Assembly: GCA_030278955.1 (NCBI GenBank)
Contig: JAOANR010000015.1
Coordinates: 16,911,917 to 16,975,916, forward strand
Origin: Hygrophila difformis
Taxonomy: Eukaryota > Streptophyta > Magnoliopsida > Lamiales > Acanthaceae
Direction: 5' to 3'
Length of the DNA: 64,000 nt
The position numbers and the translations under genes were made by a program. Below are positions 1 to 10,990 of the stretch, one piece after another. Each line of letters starts with the position of its first letter. The stretch's first letter is position 1. The notes below the pieces were generated by a model. It was given only the letters and a program-made list of their open reading frames with translations, searched no databases and was not told where the DNA came from.

Positions 1-1329
1 GGCTTCGGGCACTGATGTGCAAAGTGCCCAACCTTGCCACAGTTGTAGCAATTCCCAGAGAACTTCTTCCTCTTTTGGCCATCGGCAACCGCTTTGCCTT
101 TACCCGCAGCGGTCGGCTGCTTGCGTTTGCCGGTCGTTTCAGTCAAGTTGGCCTTAGCCTCCACAGAATGGCTCCTTAACACGGCCTTGCGGTTATCCTC
201 CTCGATTTCTGATCCGTGTAACAAGATCTTCAAGGGACATTTCCTTTTGCTTGTGCATCAAGTAGTTCTTGAAGTCTTTCCACGAAGGAGGCAACTTCTC
301 GATCACAACCGCAGCGTTAAACGCATTGGGCAATTGCATTCCCTCAGCGTGAACGCCATGTATCAGTAATTGAAACTCTTGAACTTGTTCAACTACTGAA
401 CGCCCGTCAACCATCTGAAAACCCAGATATTTGGAAACGGCATGCTTTTTAGTACCAGCATCCTCCGTTTTGTACTTCCGTTCCAACTGAATCCACAGTT
501 CCTTTGCACCTTTTACGGAAGAGTAACAGCGTACAAAGGATCCGTGAGAGCACTAAGAATGAAATTCTTACACATGAAATCACTGTGAATCCATTGTTCT
601 TTGGCGAAGATCTTTTGAGGATCGGTCTCCATCTCAGACAGGGACGGCCGGTTGCTCCTCAAAAACCCGGTCAAACCAAGAGTGGTCAGATAGAACAACA
701 TCTTCTGCTGCCACGTCTTGAAATCACGCCCGTCAAACTTTGACGGCTTTTCGGCCACTCCAAAGACCTTGGCAACGCCATAGGGACGGAACCCGTTTAC
801 GGCCCAACGCCCGGCACGAAGGCCGGCTCCGACTGAACATAAGTTGGCAAACTAGTGTTCAGCGGCCCACCGGCCGGTTGCAAACCGGTGTTCATATTAT
901 TATTAAGTCCTGCGGGTGTAATCCCGACCGTTTGTCCAGAAAAAGGCAAAGACACCCCAACCGAAGCGTTGGGCTGGAACGAAACAGTTCCAAACGAGTG
1001 TCCAGAAATAAACTGCCCAGAATTGGGCAAAACATACCCGCCAGAGTTAGGCGTCGGCGACAGGGGCAGAAAGGCGTCGCTGGATCAAGCAAATATTGAT
1101 CGATAGAGCTGTTTGGGTCTGCCGTCGGCATCGGCATCGGATGTAGCGTTGCGGGTGGAGGAACGACGACAGGTGTGGTCAGCATTGACGGCACCGCTGC
1201 GGTTGGGGTAACGACAGCGGACGCCTGGACAGACCCAGGCATGGAAACGGAGGCGGTGGCGACAGCAGTGGCGGCAGCGGCGGATGAAACGTCAGTGGAG
1301 GCGGTGGCGACAGCAGTGGAACCGTCCAT
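1..1329 (-). pseudogene. Decayed Ty1/copia gag, running off the left edge
   Basis: Read on the minus strand, this is the start of a copia polyprotein. A Val/Ala/Pro-rich leader (from about 1329) is followed by a UBN2-type gag segment at 758-513 containing FDGRDFKTWQQKM. A second gag segment (486-193) contains KLPPSWKDFKNYL. At 1-75 there is a CCHC zinc knuckle, CYNCGKVGHFAHQC, which binds RNA in copia Gag. The pieces lie in different frames and are separated by stops, so at least three frameshifts have accumulated and no functional protein can be made. Protease, integrase and RT would lie beyond the left edge. Assignment to copia rests on the gag family and the knuckle; the exact lineage cannot be told. 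Confidence 0.85.
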
Positions 1330-2160
1330 TATAAACGTCTTGCGCTTGTAAGAAATGAACGGTTACAGCAATACAAAAGAACGCCGAGTCGAGATGGAAC
1401 TCTTCCCGCAAGACGTTTATGCCCCAGTAGTGCTCCGACAACGGCAGAACGTCCCCAAAAGTAAAACGACGAATGCCTCAACGTAGCAGCACCGCAAACG
1501 TCGACGACCGGCGAACAGAACAAAGAGATGAGGGAGTCGGGAAGAGAGGAGAGAATGTATGCAGAAGAAATATGCAGAAGAGAGGTGTGTGATTCCTAAG
1601 CCTGACGCTGCCATTTATAGGCGTTGGAGGAGACGAAACCGCCGACGGGTATTGATGGGGCGGTTTCAACTGGCGATTCAAATGGTTTTCAACAACTGTT
1701 GAAATCAAAGTGGGCTTCGACGACTGGGCTTGGCATGGGCCCGACAAATAAACTTTGTCTAACCAAGATCCAAGTCCACGGGCGCGGCCGACGGCGCGGC
1801 TCGGCTCGGGACGGGCGCGCGCGTGTGGGCTTCCCCCGCACTTGACCAACCTGCATTAGTTTAATTGATTCTAATACGCACAACAATATAAACTAATTCA
1901 ATTCCCACTGTTTAACCAATGTGGGATGCGCCACTTTTACCCACTCTTTAACAACCATTCAAATACACAAATGCTAGCCGCACTCAATAACCCACTTCGA
2001 CCACTTATTTCTCACTCACCCGACAATGGTTTTGAGAAAATAGATATACTACGACAATCTACGCGAAATGTAGAATTCGTATACGTTATTTAATTAACCA
2101 AATTAAATATCGCCATTACGCAAAAATGAGCTCAAAACCCCCTTTTTTCCAACATATACT
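1330..2160 (-). mobile_element. Probable 5' LTR/leader of the copia remnant
   Basis: No gene is visible. The stretch lies directly upstream (minus sense) of the gag remnant, where an LTR and leader belong. It contains a G/C-rich patch of GGCTCGG-like repeats at 1785-1835 and AT-rich DNA beyond 1860. I could not find a clean primer-binding site or TG/CA ends, and the second LTR is outside the window, so the limits are inferred from position only. Confidence 0.4.
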
Positions 2161-2194
2161 TCAATGTAAAGCTAAAGCTAGATCTTTCTTTAAT

Positions 2195-2266
2195 AGGCTC
2201 TTGGATCTTCCTCTCTAAGCAAATTCCCTTGGAGGAGGTCATAAAGGCTCTTGGATCTTCCTCTCT
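2195..2266 (+). repeat. 22-bp direct repeat, two copies 50 bp apart
   Basis: An identical 22-base stretch starting AGGCTCTTGGATC lies at 2195-2216 and 2245-2266. It is a short local duplication. The spacing is too short for LTRs and no coding context is recognised. Confidence 0.7.
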
Positions 2267-3145
2267 TCATCAGTTTATCTCGTTGTGTGGAGTTCAAAAG
2301 AATGACGTTTCCATCCAGGAATTCAAATCTAATGCACAATCCTCATCCCAGTTAGAATCATATTCTTTTTCCTTTTCTTTTTTTTTTTTCCTTTTTTATT
2401 GTGAGAGAATCATATTTATTTCAATCAAACCCCCAATGAACAGTCAAGTTACAATCAAATAATGAAGCCTAGCAGTGTATTTAAACCCAATTCACCTCCG
2501 GCAACTGACCATGTTGTATTCGTCTACCAATATGTGTTTGTTTCTCTAAAAATATTGAATTTACTTACTTATAAACCAAGTTCAGACTGTGGATTCAGAT
2601 TCGATCCCAAAATCGAAAACAACCTTATACTTCATAATCCGATACAAGTCACACATACGTTCATTCATATTCAAAATGGCTTAAATTATAATATCAATAA
2701 ATATCTGTATTAAGCACTCCTATCATATAAAGAATTACTCACCTTCCCAATTCAATAGTATGATCCGGACCAAATTGGAGTAAATAGAGTTCAACCGAAG
2801 AATAATGGAAGAATGAACAACCTAATTTAAATCTTTGTTGAAGAAATTTTTTACTTCATGCTAGGAAATGATTGGTGGGAAGTAGGAATCAATGTCACAC
2901 AAATTAGAGAGCTATATGGAGTCGGGTGGACAATCGAACCCAATCTAAAATTTGAAAATCAGGATTTGACCCCTCATTCCCATATTTATTTTTTATTTAT
3001 TATTTATTTCTTTTTTTAAAGAATTGAGTGAAGCCACACCCTCTTTGGCTATCTCCAACCACCACACATCATGCCATCCCCATCCCAATCCCAATATTAA
3101 AGTTGCCTATTTGCACCCAACATTCAAAGACAGTAATTTGTAGTA
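2267..3145. other. Gene-free AT-rich stretch
   Basis: No ORF with recognisable content. There is a T-tract near 2378-2395 and generally low-complexity AT-rich DNA. I see no repeat ends here. Confidence 0.6.
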
Positions 3146-3405
3146 CTCCCTCCGTTTTTAAATGATATCTACGTTGGAGAATTTGACACTATTCACACAA
3201 TCACTTTGACTTGAAGTTTTATCATAGTTATTCAAGTTAAAATATAGTCAATTGAGATCTTGTTAGATTCGTCTCGTCTTGTAGTTTTTAAATATCGAAC
3301 TTTTAGAATTTTTACTTGTACCGAACTTGAGTTATTACTGATTTAAAATGTACATTGGACTGCGTGCAGCGTGGGTCCGTAGCAAATAAAAAAAAACGGA
3401 GGGAG
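3146..3405. mobile_element. Stowaway-type MITE (main family)
   Basis: The terminal inverted repeats are CTCCCTCCGTTTTTA on the left and AAAACGGAGGGAG on the right, flanked by TA on both sides (3144-3145 and 3406-3407). Length is 260 bp. The interior carries the family signature GATCTTGTTAGATTCGTCT. TA duplication plus CTCCCTCCGT ends is the hallmark of Tc1/mariner-derived Stowaway elements. Confidence 0.92.
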
Positions 3406-3534
3406 TATTATTTAATACAATCACCTATGCAACACGCGATCCTTTTAAAGATAATTTCTTTTTCGATTTTATTTTATTTTAAAATCCAATTACTTGTTTG
3501 TGATTTTTTAAATATATTTTTTACTTATTTACTA

Positions 3535-3792
3535 CTCTTCCGTCCCAACAAACATGTCATGTTTGACTTTTTGACACTGTTTATTGTTCAACTTTGACTC
3601 TATTTTATTGCGAGTATAGATTCGGAAAATATAGTCGAATTAGGTCTTGTTAAAATCGTATGATCATGTAGTTTTAGAATATATATTTCACACAATTTTT
3701 CATTGTACATATTTTGATATATTAACGATTGAAAAAGTGCATTGGATTGTGTGCAGAAGTCAAACAAGACAAGCTAAATAGGACGGAGGGAG
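3535..3792. mobile_element. Stowaway-type MITE (subfamily b)
   Basis: The ends are CTCTTCCGTCCCAAC and AGGACGGAGGGAG with flanking TA; length 258 bp. The interior differs from the neighbouring copy and matches the copy at 21060-21321 (AAATCGTATGATCATGTAG against GGATCGTATGATCATGTAG). Confidence 0.9.
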
Positions 3793-3799
3793 TATATTT

Positions 3800-4058
3800 T
3801 AGTCTTGGGACATGTTCAAGATTGTGGAATTTATTTGCGAGTATGCCGATGCACATTTTTAATGGTTAATAACTTAAATTGTGTACGAAGAAAAGTTATA
3901 AAAAGTTAATTGTCTAAAACTATAAGATTAGACGAATCTAACAAGATCTCACTTGACTATGTTTTTTCTTACATAACTATGATAAAAATTCGAATTAAAG
4001 TTAAACAGTGAATAATACCAAAAAACCATCCGTAACAAATATAATGAGACAGAGGTAG
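3800..4058. mobile_element. Decayed Stowaway MITE upstream of the RNA-binding gene
   Basis: The interior matches the main family in reverse orientation (TAGACGAATCTAACAAGATC). The right end is the degenerate AGACAGAGGTAG followed by TA. The left inverted repeat is no longer clear, so the left limit is approximate. It ends about 165 bp before the start codon at 4225. Confidence 0.7.
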
Positions 4059-4224
4059 TATTTTTTTATAACCTGTTTGTTGTTTTGGAAATAAGTCCGG
4101 GTCGGATCCCACTCATTTGCGGTCCATGATTCAACAAAATGGTTCCTATTATCTATTCCTATTGGAATTTTTAGGTTGAATTCACAGAAATTAGGGTTGG
4201 GGCGTTACATATCTCAAGAAGTTC
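4059..4224 (+). promoter_or_regulatory. Presumed promoter/5' UTR of the RNA-binding gene
   Basis: These 166 bp lie between a decayed MITE and the start codon. I see no convincing TATA box, and the start context (GTTCATGGCT) is acceptable for a plant gene. The transcription start is not visible, so this is inferred from position. Confidence 0.4.
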
Positions 4225-7200
4225 ATGGCTGATCGGAACAATAATACGGCTAGCAGTAACAATCCGGCGGCACCTGCACCTGCACCGGCACCGAAGCCGA
4301 TATGGGTGAAGCAGGCCGAGGAAGCTAAGCTTAAGAGCGATGCCGAGAAGGACGCCGCTGCTAAAGCAGCATTCGAAGCTACTTTCAATAAATCTCTGCC
4401 CCTACAGCCACAATCCCCTTCCTCCGCCGCCGCCGCCGCCGCAGCCGCTCCAGCCTCTTCGTCGGACTCCGACTCTGAAGACGATGAGAGATCCTCCCAC
4501 AAAGATGTCTCTGTGGGGCCTGTGGATCCCTCCAGGTGCACCGCCCAAGGCGCCGGGATTGCTGGCGGGACAGCGTGTGTGGGGGCCACCTTTACGGTGG
4601 TAACCAAAGACGCGGAAGGGAGGAAGGTCATTCGCGGTGGGGCCGAAGTCAAGGTTTGTGTTGCGCCAGGGACGGGAGTTGGGGGAGAGACGCTGGACGG
4701 GATAGTCAAAGATTTGGGGGATGGAACCTATACTGTTACATATGTGGTTCCAAAGAGAGGGAATTATATGGTAAATGTGGACTGCAATGGAAAGCCGATA
4801 ATGGGAAGTCCATTCCCTGTTTTCTTCAGTACAGGTGAAATGGTTCTTCCTTGTTTGCATGTATATTATGTTCTCTGCCTGTCTGTTGTCTGTATATGGC
4901 GGATTAGTATGTACTCAATCCTTGACAATATAATGCGTAGTTTTGGATGACTTAGGGAAGTATACGGATTGGTTATATATAATGCTTATGAGAGCTGCAC
5001 CATTGGCCATTATCAACATTTATCATATATACTTGTGGAAGAATCTGTGTCCATAAACTTATTAGCTTTCATCGTAATGTGGTGGTTTGGTAATGGTTCT
5101 CACTTCTGGTTGAGAGAATGCTGAAGGTCGAGGTGCAGGTTCACCATTATTTCCGCCCATTTGACTGTTTATTTTGTCGCTGTAATAATTGTGGTGATCA
5201 TTTAGAAACACTTCTTAGTGAATGTGCATGTACTGATGATGATTTTAGTGTAGTGTGAAGCAAATGAAACTGACCTGAACCCTTTGATGCATTAGCGTGG
5301 GTGTTAAAAAGTTTGTAACAGTAAAAACGAAGGGTTACAATTATAAATGACTTTGATTTCAACTAATGTATCTTCTAATGAATTTAAAGAGAGAATTAAT
5401 GTAATGTCTTTCTTCTGTTTAGGAACTTCAACGGGAGGGCTACTTGGCATGGCTCCAGTGGCATCATTTCCTAATTTAGTTAACCAGACCATGCCAAATA
5501 TGCCAAATTATTCTGGCTCTGTATCAGGTGCTTTTCCAGGGTTGCTTGGTATGGTTCCAGGTGTTGTTTCTGGGGCCTCCGGTGGGGTTGTATTACCTGG
5601 AGTAGGCTCATCTTTGGGTGAAATATGTCGAGAATACCTAAATGGACGATGCGCAAGCACTGTTTGCAAGTTTAATCACCCTCCTCATAATCTTTTGATG
5701 ACTGCTTTAGCTGCAACCACTACAATGGGCACTCTTAGTCAAGTTCCAATGGCACCATCAGCTGCTGCAATGGCTGCTGCTCAGGCAATTGTTGCTGCCC
5801 AAGCTCTTCAAGCACATGCTGCAGCTCAAGCTCAGTCTACCAAAAGCTTGAGTAAGATTTATCTTCGATGTTTCTTTGTTATTACTCCCCCCTTCCTATC
5901 TTCTTCCAAGTGGCTTCATCACACATTTTAAGATCATTTTTGATATGACCTTATCCTCGGTTTCAACATCATTCTGTTTTTTTTTTTAATATGATCTACT
6001 CCCTCCGGCCCGCCATATGTGTCTTTTTAAAAAATATATATTACTCCCTCTTTCCCATTTGAAATGTCTTATTTGGACTTTTTACACTGCTCATTATGAA
6101 TGTTTGACCTAAATTTATATGTAGATATAAATTAGTTTATATATATATATATATCTAATTATATAAATATATATTGTATTATATAAATATACAATATTAT
6201 CAATTTAATAATTTTATTCGTGAATAAAAGAACATACTTAGTCATTCAGTAATCAACACGATATCACTTATTGAAACAAAAGTTTTCTGAAATTAGTGGG
6301 AAGGGGATATTATTCTACTAATTAAATTTATTGGCCATTTGACATCTTGCTTCAGTAATATTTTGTATTTTCAAATTTAATGCTTCTATTCATTAGAAGG
6401 ATCAATTCAGTTTGTTGCAACCTTAACTTTTCTGCATCTATAAATAATAATAAAAAAATACGATATTATAATTATTTAATCACAATCCCATTAAAATTAG
6501 TTTTATATTTTTAAAATGCTCAAAATATTCTATCTCCTAGACCTTATTGCATAATCTCATCATTCCATAATATCCTTGCATTGAAAAATTATTATAGTCA
6601 AATCAAATACTTCCTCCGTTCTTTTGATATTGCACCATTTCAGTTTTTGTTACTATTCATTGTTTAACTTTGACTTAAATTTTATTATAGTTATACAAGG
6701 AAAAACATAGTCAAGTGAGATCTTGTTGGATTCGTCTCGTCATGTAGTTTTTAAATATCAAACTTTTAAATTTTTTACTTATACCGATCTTAAGTTATTA
6801 ATGATTTAAAACATGCATTGGACTGCGTGCATTGGATGAATGTTGCACTTTCACGGAAACGGAGGAAGTATTTACTATTAATATTCAAAATTTCTCTTAC
6901 ACTACTTTCAAAAGAGTCAAAGAAAACATCCTTAAAACGACATACAAACACCCTCAATATTTCTTAAGACCAAACACTTTAATCGTACTTTGTTTTACCA
7001 CTTAAATTCTCAAGAATTTGACTTTTATTTGTCCTCTTCACCTATTAGGTTCAGGCGATGATGTGAGGAAAGCTGATTCACTTAAAAAAACTGTACAAGT
7101 TAGTAATCTCAACCCACTTCTCACAGTGGATCAGTTGAAACAACTCTTTGGTTTTTGTGGTACAGTTGTAGACTGTACGATTACCGATTCTAAACATTTT

Positions 7201-9974
7201 GCTTATATTGAATACTCAAAGCCAGAAGAAGCTACTTCTGCTTTAGCATTGAACAGTATGGATGTTGGGGGTCGACCTTTGAATGTTGAAATGGCTAAGT
7301 CACTGCCTCCAAAGCCCATTCTGAATTCTCAATTAGCTTCATCATCTTTGCCTATGGTAATGCAACAAGCTGTTGCTATGCAGCAGATGCAATTTCAGCA
7401 GGCTCTTTTAATGCAGCAAACATTGACAGCACAACAGGCAGCTAATCGAGCTGCAACAATGAAGTCTGCAACAGAATTAGCTGCTGCTAGAGCCGCAGAA
7501 ATTAGTAAAAAGTTGCAAGCTGATGGAGTAGTTATTGAGGAAAAGGATTCAGATAACATGCCTAGGTATGCATTGAATATTGGTTGGATCTTTAATTAAT
7601 ATTACTTGAACAAAGTTTCTGTGAATTTCATTGATGTCATTGACCTTGTGAATTGCTTAAGAGGGAATTTCTATAGAAGTTCTAGCCATATCAGGGAAGA
7701 TTGTGTGTGCATCTTTAAATCATTACTTTCATTGTCTTTTCTTCAACTGGGATGTTTTTATTCATAGTTTTCCCAGTCTGTACATTTTCTCATGGAAGTG
7801 TCCGTTATACATTCATGGATATAATAGTTGATTGGGTGATTTTTCGTTCTGTTATGTTTTAAATTTTTCTGCAAAGCTTAATGATTAGAGAAAAATGTAA
7901 TGGGTTCGATTTCAATGTGAATTTTGATGACCATTTTATATGAAATTCTGCCTGATAGCTGGTGTTGATGCAAATGAGAGATTTAGAGTTTATAATATAT
8001 ACTCCCTCCGTTTTAAAGAAGTTGTAACATTCCTGCATTTCACACAATTCAATGCATATTTTTAATGCTTAGTATGTCAAATTGTATATAAGTAAAACTT
8101 ATAAAAATTTGATATTCTAAAACTACGTGATTAGACGAATCCAACAAGATCCCACTTGAGTCTTGACTATGGTTTATCTTATATAACTTTGTTAAAAAAT
8201 TGAATCAAAGTTACTCAATCAATAGTAACAACTATGCGAATATTACATTTATATAAAAACGGAGGGAGTTTTTTTTAAATATCATAGAAGTTTTCTACTG
8301 TTAAAAAATTGTGTTTCAGTTGCTTTTATTGATTCATTTTTTATGTACTATAATATTAATGGGAAATATATGAATTCTATCCACATCAATTAACAAGTCT
8401 GCTTTCCTTTTACCCTTCAATAGCAAGGATATTACTACTCCCTCCGTCCTAGTAATAGTGTCCTATTTCTTTTGGACACAGTATTTTATGTGGGGATAGT
8501 TAGTTTTAATGTAGGCGTGGATTAATGTTTAAAGTGGGGGTAAATTAGGAATTTATGTGATGTGATTGTAATGTATTTAAATTTTTAATTGATTTATTTA
8601 TGTGTGATGTGATAGTTGTGCGTTTGAAATTTTTATATATTTATTTATTAATGTGATGTGGTGGTGGTGGGTTTGGTAATTAAAATATTTAATTATTTCC
8701 AAAAAGGAAATGTGACAATTGTAGTGGGACGGATCAAAAAGGAAAATGCGACGTACTTAGTGGGAAGGAGGGAGTACTATTTTTTTTTTATATCTGCCTA
8801 ATATCCAGTAACTAAATTGTTCTCAAGGTGTTTTGGTGTTTTCTTATGTTTTGATTTATTATGATTTTTAAATTCTGACTTGGGAGACTTCCTCTGCTGC
8901 TATACTTTGTTCAATTGGCTCAGTACATAGCCATTATAGACTAATTAACAATAATGTTTCAGGTCACCCAACACTCAAGCCAAGTCTAGATCTAGGTCAA
9001 GGTCCAAGTCGAAATCTCCTGTCAGTTACAGGGTGAGACGCAGATCTCGTTCATACTCGCCTCCAACTCACCGAGGCCGTGTCTATAGATCTAGATCTCC
9101 CGTGAGATCTCGCTATTACTCAAGTTACGATAAAGAGCGAAGATACTACAGAGATAGCAGGGATGGCAGTGACAGAAATAGGAGGCGAGACGTGGGTAGA
9201 TCGCGTGATTATGATTCTCCTGTTTTGAGGAGAAAGAGGAGCAGAAGTGTGACCCCTCGAACTAAGAAGTCATATCGTGATGATCTGGACTCACCAAGGC
9301 ATCGTCGGGAAAGTTCAGCTGAGAGATCAAGGAAGGCATCCCGACATGATTCAAAATCACCTCGTCATCATAGAAGACGGTCTACATCTTCTGGAGATGA
9401 ATCAAGGAAATCCAGACATAGGAGGCGCTCAATGTCATTATCTGATGAACTTAAACATGACTCTGGTGATAAGAAAGACATCAGAAGGGAAGAAAGCTCC
9501 AAGAATCGTAGTAGGAGACGTTCCAGATCGGATTCAGTAGAGAATCGAAATGGGAGGAGATCTTCACCCAAAACTCTGGAGGAACGGAAGTCCAGACACA
9601 GAAAGCGTTCATTGTCGAAATCTCCAGGACATAAGCACCAGTCAAGCGAAAAATCTGAAAAGAACCGAGAAGGTAAGTCAAGAAAGCGGGATAAAAGGCG
9701 GTCCAGATCAAGGTCAACTGAAGGAAGGCATCGAAAAGGCAGAAAGAAGTCTCCGCATTTTTCGAATGAAACCAAGTCAAAACACAGGAAGCACTCTCGA
9801 TCAAATTCACCCCAAAATAAACCTAATCTTGAAGATAATGTTCCTGTTGAAAGAAAAAATGAGGCATTAAAGGCTGAGAGTGACAGATCCTTCACATCTG
9901 ATGATATCTCTGTGGGCAGGTTGAAGGAGTCGATGCATGTGAAGGATGATTTTGAAAGAGATGGGAGTTCTTGA
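4225..9974 (+). CDS. IRR-like: Filamin repeat + CCCH + RRM + RS-domain RNA-binding protein (IRR-like), 4 exons
   Basis: Exons 4225-4834, 5423-5851, 7049-7565 and 8963-9974 join in frame (2568 nt, 855 aa) with GT-AG borders: CAG/GTGAAA, TTTAG/GA, GA/GTAAGA, TTAG/GT, TAG/GTATGC, TTTCAG/GT. The N-terminus is Ala/Pro-rich with an acidic Ser patch. A filamin/ABP280-like Ig fold spans about residues 97-203 (DLGDGTYTVTY, GSPFPVFF). A CCCH finger uses C272, C280, C285 and H289. An Ala/Gln-rich linker precedes an RRM at about 361-430 (RNP2 VQVSNL, RNP1 KHFAYIEY). A Met/Gln/Ala-rich helix follows, then an RS domain from 519 to the end. The protein is therefore expected in the nucleus, in pre-mRNA splicing. 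From memory, this domain set fits Arabidopsis At3g23900 (IRR), an RRM protein that affects splicing of defence transcripts; orthology needs a database check. Introns 2 and 3 carry MITEs. The gene appears intact. Confidence 0.9.
5999..6307. mobile_element. Truncated and decayed Stowaway pieces in intron 2
   Basis: A left end CTCCCTCCGGCCCGCC at 5999 is cut off after about 45 bp. A second left end, CTCCCTCTTTCCCATTT, starts at 6044 and pairs loosely with TTAGTGGGAAGGGG near 6293-6306. The interior is strongly AT-rich with a TA run at 6139-6154. Limits are approximate. Confidence 0.55.
6610..6868. mobile_element. Stowaway-type MITE in intron 2
   Basis: The ends CTTCCTCCGTTC and GAAACGGAGGAAG are flanked by TA at 6608-6609 and 6869-6870; length 259 bp. 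The interior carries GATCTTGTTGGATTCGTCT, so it belongs to the same family and orientation as the copy at 3146-3405. Confidence 0.9.
8002..8268. mobile_element. Stowaway-type MITE in intron 3
   Basis: The ends are CTCCCTCCGTTTTAA and AAAACGGAGGGAG; length 267 bp; TA on the left, mutated to TT on the right. The interior is the main family in reverse orientation (TAGACGAATCCAACAAGATC). Confidence 0.9.
8438..8774. mobile_element. Stowaway-type MITE (second family) in intron 3
   Basis: The ends CTCCCTCCGTCCTAG and TAGTGGGAAGGAGGGAG have flanking TA; length 337 bp. The interior lacks the main-family signature and is rich in TGTGATGTG repeats, so this is a separate family. Confidence 0.85.
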
Positions 9975-10990
9975 GAAGACAGATGAGATTGCTATTAAGA
10001 AAAATCAAAAGCTGTGGAAGATTGATGATGCACTATTGCTGCCTAAGTGCCTATTAAAGTTCTATGCATTGATGTTTAACTGCTAGTTTTCAAGGAAGGG
10101 TCTCTCAAGAGATTGATCTTGTATTATGTCAGTCCGGATAATTTGGTGGTTTGCCACTCTTCCAGTGATGAATGCACTTCTGTTTGTTTCTTTTGCAGGT
10201 TTGATGCTGAATAGAATGTGCTGGGGTATGGAGCTATGCTTGATTTGGTTAGAACATTTCAAGAAGTATTTCAGCCAATCTCAAATTCAAACATGAAAAT
10301 GTTCAGAACTATTTCACTTAGCCATGCTGGACTAACCTCTTTATCAGTAGGTAGTCGAATTCTTATTTGCAATATTAATGTGTATGCCTAAAATATATTT
10401 CTGAATCTTGTTCTTTCAAAAGTATTTGAACAGGATTCAACATTTTTCTTATGTGCCATTTTTTATAATGTTGTGCTGAATTGGTTTTTTGTTTCCTGTT
10501 ATGATATGGTTCCCCGAAAGTTTATTGCTGGTTCGAGTCAAATTTATGTTCTGTGAGTCGAACAGTCTATTGCCTGTATTACATGACATACTGTAGATTT
10601 AAATTCCATTCGTGAATTGATTCTCCTTTTAAGTATATATATGTGCTGATAGCATCTATATCCCATGCTAATGAGCTGGTAGAAGTTACAGGGAGGTTTA
10701 TTTTTATTTCATATTTATGTAGCTTATGATAAGTTTGATTTGTGTTTATTAGTCCCTTGAGCCTATTACAGCTTACATTATATATATTACATATATCTGA
10801 TTATATATTAAGATATGCTACATTGCTACTACAAATTTTAATAATTCAGTAGCAGGATCATGATTTAGCTGTGATTATTTGAATTTGGAATGACTGTTGA
10901 AATTGTTGAAAACTTGAAATGGATCATTAAGAAAATAAGCTTCCGTTTGTTGATACATATATTGCATTTCTTGTTGTCTCATCCTCATCT
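9975..10990 (+). other. 3' UTR and downstream flank of the RNA-binding gene
   Basis: No further coding exon is visible. An acceptor-like TTTTGCAG at about 10192-10199 suggests a possible spliced 3' UTR, but I cannot pair it with a donor confidently. The polyadenylation site is not clear. Transcript data would settle this. Confidence 0.4.

Noticed and set aside
2229..2462. 77-aa plus ORF after the 22-bp repeat
   Set aside because: The N-terminal half looks non-random, but the end is a T-tract translation and no family is recognised. Not enough to call a gene.
4191..4709. 172-aa minus ORF over exon 1 of the IRR-like gene
   Set aside because: Shadow of the Ala/Pro-rich exon; no independent support.
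9368..9895. 175-aa minus-strand ORF over exon 4 of the IRR-like gene
   Set aside because: It is the complement of the RS-rich repeat codons; Leu/Phe/Asp-rich nonsense composition. The plus-strand exon explains the open frame.
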